Source of the DNA: Clostridium pasteurianum DSM 525 = ATCC 6013
Lineage (GTDB): Bacteria > Bacillota > Clostridia > Clostridiales > Clostridiaceae
DNA length: 64,000 bases
Assembly: GCF_000807255.1 (NCBI RefSeq)
Contig: NZ_CP009268.1
Location: 336,384 to 400,383, forward strand
Direction: 5' to 3'
Shown: positions 59,686-64,000 of the stretch, piece after piece
How positions within the stretch are numbered: the first letter of the stretch is position 1
How the letters are laid out: each line of letters opens with the position of its first letter
Made by a program: the position numbers and the translations under genes
The notes under the pieces: model-generated
What the model saw: only the letters and a program-made list of their open reading frames with translations
Told to the model about the DNA's origin: nothing
Database searches by the model: none

Positions 59686-61365
59686 TTACCTTATATAGAA
59701 GGCTACGGATTCGTATGGACGCAATACAAATTCATTTATATTGTTTTGTGTGTCACTATAATTAGATATTAATATTTGTGATTTTCCTTCCAAATTTATA
59801 TTTTTCGAAAGAGTAAAAGTTGTATTTTCAGCATAAAAATTATTTACTACTAATAGTTTTTCATTTTTATAACGTCTAATGTATGCAAATATTTGTGGAT
59901 CATTTTTTAGTATAAGCTCAAAATCTCCGTAGGCAATTATATCATATTCTTTTCTTAATTCTATAAGTTTTTTATAATGATAAAAAACAGAATTTTTATA
60001 TTTTAATGCATTTTCTGCATTTATATTTGAAAGATTTGAGGATACATTTATCCAGGGGGTTCCATCAGTAAAGCCTGCGTTCTTAGAGTCATTCCATTGC
60101 ATTGGAGTTCTGGAATTATCTCTGGATTTTTGCTTAAGTATATCCATAATTTCTTTCTCAGACTTACCTTTAGCTTTTAATATATCATAGGCATTTATAG
60201 ATTCTACATCTCTATAATCCTGTATTTTGTCAAAGTCTGGATTAGTCATTCCTATTTCTTCACCTTGATATATATAAGGAGTACCTTGCAATAAATGTAT
60301 AGTAGTTGCTAGCATCTTAGCAGATTCATTATGATATTCCTTATCATTTCCAAAACGTGATACTACTCTTGGCTGATCATGATTACACCAAAATAGTGCA
60401 TTCCATCCATTACCTTTAATCATACCATACTGCCAGTCGCTGAGTATCTGCTTAAGTTTTATGAAATCAAAGGGAGCTTTGGACCACTTTTCTCCATTAG
60501 GATAATCTACCTTTAGATGATGAAAGCTGAAACTCATACTTAACTCGTTCTCATCAGGATTTGTATATTTAACGCAGTTGTCTATAGAAGTAGAAGACAT
60601 TTCACCAACGGTTAACATATTATTGTATCTTGAAAATACATTTTTGTTAATTCCCTTTAATAGTTTATGAATTTTAGGGCCATCCGTATAGTACTTACGA
60701 CCATCTTCTGAAGGTGTATTTAAAGTATCATCAGGGAAAGCCTGATCTTTTGATAATAAATTAATTACATCTAATCTAAAACCATCTACTCCTTTGCTTA
60801 ACCAGAAATTCATCATATCATATATGCTATTTTTAAGTTCTGGGTTTTCCCAATTTAAATCTGCTTGGGTAGTATCAAAAAGATGTAGATAATATTGGCC
60901 TGAGGTTTCGTCGTACTTCCAGGCACTACCTCCAAATTTGGACTGCCAGTTGTTAGGAGGCATATTGTCCTTGCCATCTTTCCATATATAGAAATTTCTA
61001 TATGGGTTATCTTTGGATTTGCAGGATTCCTTAAACCAATTATGTTCTGTAGAGGTATGATTAACTACCATATCCAATATAATCTTTAGTCCTCTTTTAT
61101 GAGCCTCTGACAATAAATTTTCAAAAGTGTCCATATCTCCATATCGAGAATCTATTTTATAATAATTACTTATATCGTAGCCATTATCATGTTGAGGAGA
61201 TTCATATATAGGGGTTATCCATATAACATCTACTCCTAAAGTTTTTATATAATCAAGTTTCTCTATTATTCCCTGTAAATCTCCTGTTCCATTTCCTGTT
61301 GTATCCTTAAAACTTTTTGGATAAATTTGATATACAACAGATTTTTTCCACCAAAATTTGTTCAT
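59686..61365 (-). CDS. treC: alpha,alpha-phosphotrehalase
   Basis: A GH13 enzyme splitting trehalose-6-phosphate into glucose and glucose-6-phosphate in the cytosol. Motifs: MVVNHTSTEHNWF, the nucleophile aspartate in GFRLDVINLL (about residue 200), the acid/base glutamate in LTVGEMSST and the aspartate in WCNHDQPR. The KSFKDTTGNGTGDLQGI N-terminus is typical. I prefer the ATG at 61365 (559 residues) with GGCGGTG upstream over the ATG at 61380. Position between treP and treR fixes the substrate call better than sequence alone, as oligo-1,6-glucosidases are close relatives. Confidence 0.92.
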   Translation of the reverse strand: MNKFWWKKSVVYQIYPKSFKDTTGNGTGDLQGIIEKLDYIKTLGVDVIWITPIYESPQHDNGYDISNYYKIDSRYGDMDTFENLLSEAHKRGLKIILDMVVNHTSTEHNWFKESCKSKDNPYRNFYIWKDGKDNMPPNNWQSKFGGSAWKYDETSGQYYLHLFDTTQADLNWENPELKNSIYDMMNFWLSKGVDGFRLDVINLLSKDQAFPDDTLNTPSEDGRKYYTDGPKIHKLLKGINKNVFSRYNNMLTVGEMSSTSIDNCVKYTNPDENELSMSFSFHHLKVDYPNGEKWSKAPFDFIKLKQILSDWQYGMIKGNGWNALFWCNHDQPRVVSRFGNDKEYHNESAKMLATTIHLLQGTPYIYQGEEIGMTNPDFDKIQDYRDVESINAYDILKAKGKSEKEIMDILKQKSRDNSRTPMQWNDSKNAGFTDGTPWINVSSNLSNINAENALKYKNSVFYHYKKLIELRKEYDIIAYGDFELILKNDPQIFAYIRRYKNEKLLVVNNFYAENTTFTLSKNINLEGKSQILISNYSDTQNNINEFVLRPYESVAFYIR

Positions 61366-61474
61366 ATTTAACACCGCCATCTATATTTTTAATTATTTCT
61401 TTTTACTAAATATTATATTTAATTCTATTAGAAAAGTAATTTGGTAAAGAATTATTTTTTAATATAGATCTATA

Positions 61475-63433
<1,959 letters not shown>

Positions 63434-63441
63434 TTAACATA

Positions 63442-63455
63442 TGTAAACGTTATAT
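63442..63455 (-). promoter_or_regulatory. candidate cre (CcpA) site in the treP leader
   Basis: TGTAAACGTTATAT matches 12 of 14 positions of the CcpA consensus TGWAANCGNTNWCA; the final CA is missing. It lies just after the predicted treP transcription start, where a roadblock would act. Confidence 0.4.
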
Positions 63456-63457
63456 AA

Positions 63458-63486
63458 ATGATAACATGTATAAACAAGTTTGTCAA
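63458..63486 (-). promoter_or_regulatory. treP promoter
   Basis: Read on the minus strand: TTGACA (63486-63481), 17-nt spacer, TATCAT (63463-63458). The start point would be near 63451, 33 nt before the treP start codon. Confidence 0.75.
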
Positions 63487-63503
63487 CACTTGTTTATACA
63501 TGT
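63464..63503. promoter_or_regulatory. TreR operator pair
   Basis: ACATGTATAAACAAG (63464-63478) and its exact complement (63489-63503) are 10 nt apart. Each arm is itself a relaxed TTGT-ATATACAA-type TreR box. One arm fills the spacer of the treP promoter, and the -35 lies between the arms. Confidence 0.75.
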
Positions 63504-63659
63504 TGAAATGAATTAAGGAACTAAAATTAGGTATAAGTTATGAGGGATGAAAAAAGCGTAGATCTAGCAAAAATGAATATGTTGTAGAGAACAAAGCGGA
63601 TATTTTTGAATAAGAAATTTGCCAACGTAAACTTGACACAAACATGTAATAGTTTAAAT

Positions 63660-63688
63660 TTGACATAGAAAAACATATATAATATAAT
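63660..63688 (+). promoter_or_regulatory. sigma-A promoter of the purH-type gene
   Basis: Consensus TTGACA (63660-63665), exact 17-nt spacer, TATAAT (63683-63688). Transcription should start near 63695, just before the ZTP riboswitch. Confidence 0.85.
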
Positions 63689-63706
63689 TTAGTAAAAGTT
63701 AATAAA

Positions 63707-63815
63707 GTGATCATGTAACTGGCGGAAATGGAATTAACCATAGGGAACATGATTAATTATATAAAATATCGACCGTCTGGGTAAGTTTAATTTACTCAGG
63801 CGGTTATTTTTTGGA
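63707..63815 (+). promoter_or_regulatory. ZTP (pfl) riboswitch with terminator
   Basis: Matches the ZTP/pfl class: GATCATG (63709-63715) pairing with CATGAT, the ACTGGCG core, TGGAA, ACCA-GGGAA, and the second conserved part GACCGTCTGGG (63771-63781). The last segment is also the 5' arm of a terminator, ACCGTCTGGGTAA with TTTACTCAGGCGGT, followed by a T-run. Binding of ZTP/ZMP should hold the CCGNCTGGG pseudoknot and prevent termination, switching on the purine gene when 10-formyl-folate is short. Confidence 0.88.
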
Positions 63816-63824
63816 GGTAATATT

Positions 63825-64000
63825 ATGAAAGATTCAGAAATTATACTTAAATATGGGTGTAATCCACATCAAAAGCCAGCAAGAATTTATACTCAGGATA
63901 AGGAATTACCCTTTGAAATTTTAAATGGCAATGCAGGTTATATAAATTTAATGGATGCCTTTAATTCCTGGCAGTTAGTGAAAGAGTTAAAGGAAGCAAC
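63825..64000 (+). CDS. AICAR transformylase (phosphoribosylaminoimidazolecarboxamide formyltransferase), N-terminal part
   Basis: Open to the window end, 58 codons visible. [15 protein letters not shown] and [20 protein letters not shown] match the formyltransferase (AICARFT) domain of PurH, here beginning at the start codon, so this is the stand-alone clostridial form without the IMP cyclohydrolase part. It formylates AICAR (ZMP) using 10-formyltetrahydrofolate in purine synthesis. GGAGGTAAT precedes the ATG. The ZTP riboswitch upstream senses its own substrate, which strongly supports the call. Confidence 0.9.
   Translation, partial: MKDSEIILKYGCNPHQKPARIYTQDKELPFEILNGNAGYINLMDAFNSWQLVKELKEA

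Noticed and set aside
63540..63640. Possible gene remnant downstream of the treP operator.
   Set aside because: Only a 15-codon open frame with no family match; treated as untranslated spacer.
63538..63750. Minus-strand reading frame across the purH leader.
   Set aside because: It overlaps the promoter and ZTP riboswitch on the other strand, has no family resemblance and no ribosome site.

Overview
The window is AT-rich DNA from a low-GC Firmicute, almost certainly a Clostridium sensu stricto and plausibly an acetogen-like one. The evidence is the codon and base bias, frequent TTG and GTG starts behind strong GGAGG-type ribosome binding sites, many short hairpin-plus-T-run terminators, a T-box and a ZTP riboswitch, and anaerobe-type flavoprotein, ferredoxin and selenium/molybdenum-hydroxylase genes. 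No rRNA, tRNA, CRISPR array, complete transposon or prophage was seen.

Layout. 1-12.6 kb: the end of an MMPL exporter; a two-component system; a phosphatase joined to the selenium-hydroxylase accessory gene yqeC; a GGDEF protein; guaB; a lipoprotein; a ferritin-domain VIT/CCC1 transporter; and a siroheme nitrite/sulfite reductase divergent from a LysR regulator. 13.2-26.4 kb: a purine/hydantoin catabolic region. A MocA-like gene and yqeB come first. They are followed, behind a predicted sigma-54 promoter, by a compact run of nine genes: D-aminoacylase-type amidohydrolase, ygeY, hydantoinase, ssnA, a PreA-like flavin/Fe-S protein, a ygfJ-like nucleotidyltransferase and a three-subunit xanthine-dehydrogenase-type molybdenum hydroxylase. 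26.7-31.2 kb: a four-gene membrane glycosylation cluster. 31.4-41.8 kb: small metabolic and regulatory genes (DUF523, an HExxH membrane protein, nagB, a broken DUF1737 gene, a phosphoesterase, LysR with a MetE-like gene, TetR divergent from an MFS exporter, an isochorismatase-fold protein).

42.2-48.1 kb: a minus-strand alpha-glucoside operon (AraC regulator, GH13, sugar acetyltransferase, GH31). 48.3-58.7 kb: a T-box controlled aminotransferase, MarR, an EFR1 flavodoxin-ferredoxin, an MTHFR-like protein, a flavodoxin with two membrane proteins, TetR, a hemerythrin pair, HxlR and a nitroreductase. 58.9-63.4 kb: a minus-strand trehalose PTS operon (treP, treC, treR) with an operator-embedded promoter. 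The last 0.5 kb holds a promoter, a ZTP riboswitch and the start of an AICAR-transformylase (purH-type) gene.

How it fits together. The central region should hydroxylate purines or related heterocycles, deaminate and open the rings, and release amino acids and ammonia. YqeB, YqeC and the MocA-like proteins would mature the hydroxylase cofactor. Two dispersed repeat families are also present. One has terminal inverted repeats and tandem hairpin units whose stems covary (18.1, 41.9 and 54.6 kb). The other is a fold-back element with 19-bp inverted arms (31.2 and 52.7 kb).
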